Of a DNA stretch of 44,772 nucleotides, positions 44,603 to 44,772 are shown piece by piece. The stretch is from Bacteroidaceae bacterium (lineage in GTDB: Bacteria > Bacteroidota > Bacteroidia > Bacteroidales > Bacteroidaceae), in assembly GCA_017509605.1 (NCBI GenBank), contig JAFWPH010000040.1, positions 1 through 44,772 of the forward strand, given 5' to 3'. The notes below the pieces were generated by a model. It searched no databases. It had not been told where the DNA came from and saw only the letters and a program-made list of their open reading frames with translations. The first letter of the stretch is position 1. Each line of letters opens with the position of its first letter. The position numbers and the translations under genes are program-made.

Positions 44603-44772
44603 TGACCGAAGAAAAGCGCATTGAGTGGCTTCTGGAATTACAGGAACACCCCGAGCAACTGACTGACGAGCAGTTGCAGCAGATACTCGCCGATGACGAG
44701 ATGCGCCAACTTGTAAAGCAACTTGGCTTCGCTAAGCGTGCCTTCAAGCACGACGCGCTTAAAAACGACACC
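44599..44772 (+). CDS. Partial gene overlapping the ECF sigma factor (unknown; anti-sigma position)
   Basis: The first 58 codons of a gene are cut by the window end. It starts within the ATGA overlap with the sigma-factor stop, so translation is coupled. The visible residues (MMTEEKRIEWLLELQEHP..., then DEQLQQILADDEMRQLV) form a charged, glutamine-rich helical segment with no family I recognise. Genes in this position after an ECF sigma factor often encode anti-sigma factors or membrane partners, which is only an inference here. Confidence 0.65.
   Translation, partial: MMTEEKRIEWLLELQEHPEQLTDEQLQQILADDEMRQLVKQLGFAKRAFKHDALKNDT

Overview
The window reads as a chromosome segment of a Bacteroidota bacterium, most likely a gut or rumen Prevotella/Segatella-type Prevotellaceae. 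Support comes from several start-proximal promoters of the TTTG-N18-20-TAnnTTTG type, an apparent lack of strong Shine-Dalgarno sites, secreted proteins with Bacteroidota-style C-terminal tails (including a type IX secretion-like sorting domain), a DUF4421 protein, a lipoprotein-anchored TonB C-terminal domain, and a set of pectin-degrading enzymes. The species call is inference.

Layout. Positions 1-1002 are AT-rich and repeat-bearing without a convincing gene. Positions 1003-8103 hold a secreted three-enzyme fusion (GH28-GH105-GH92) and a GH3 beta-glucosidase/xylosidase-type enzyme. Positions 8367-14391 are a conspicuously AT-rich two-gene operon on the minus strand: a DUF1848 radical-SAM-like protein followed four bases later by a 1650-residue protein combining a NERD domain, a RecB/Cas4-like PD-(D/E)XK nuclease, an SF1 (Dna2/Upf1-like) helicase and a C-terminal methyltransferase-like domain. 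This is the best candidate for an undescribed, perhaps anti-phage or DNA-processing, system. A divergently transcribed AAA-ATPase/DUF1703 nuclease-fold protein (14681-16264) flanks it.

Positions 16286-20377 encode a DUF4421 barrel protein and a large repeat-built surface protein, facing away from an AraC-type regulator (20581-21465). Positions 21531-27331 are a complete tripartite RND efflux operon. Positions 27489-31152 are recJ-recQ, and 31399-32670 is a PBP4-type D-Ala-D-Ala carboxypeptidase. An AT-rich acyltransferase gene follows (32961-33977).

Positions 34117-42353 return to pectin: two PL11 rhamnogalacturonan lyases on opposite strands, one carrying long autotransporter-like repeats and a sorting domain, separated by a small TonB-domain lipoprotein. 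The right end (43046-44772) has a leader-RNA candidate in front of an N-terminally truncated Abi_2 gene, then an ECF sigma factor whose coding sequence carries two copies of a palindromic element, and the start of a gene overlapping the sigma factor.

Together the PL11 lyases, GH28, GH105 and GH3 would cleave the rhamnogalacturonan-I backbone, remove unsaturated uronic acid and trim side chains outside the cell or in the periplasm. No SusC/SusD pair lies in the window, so oligosaccharide uptake must be encoded elsewhere.
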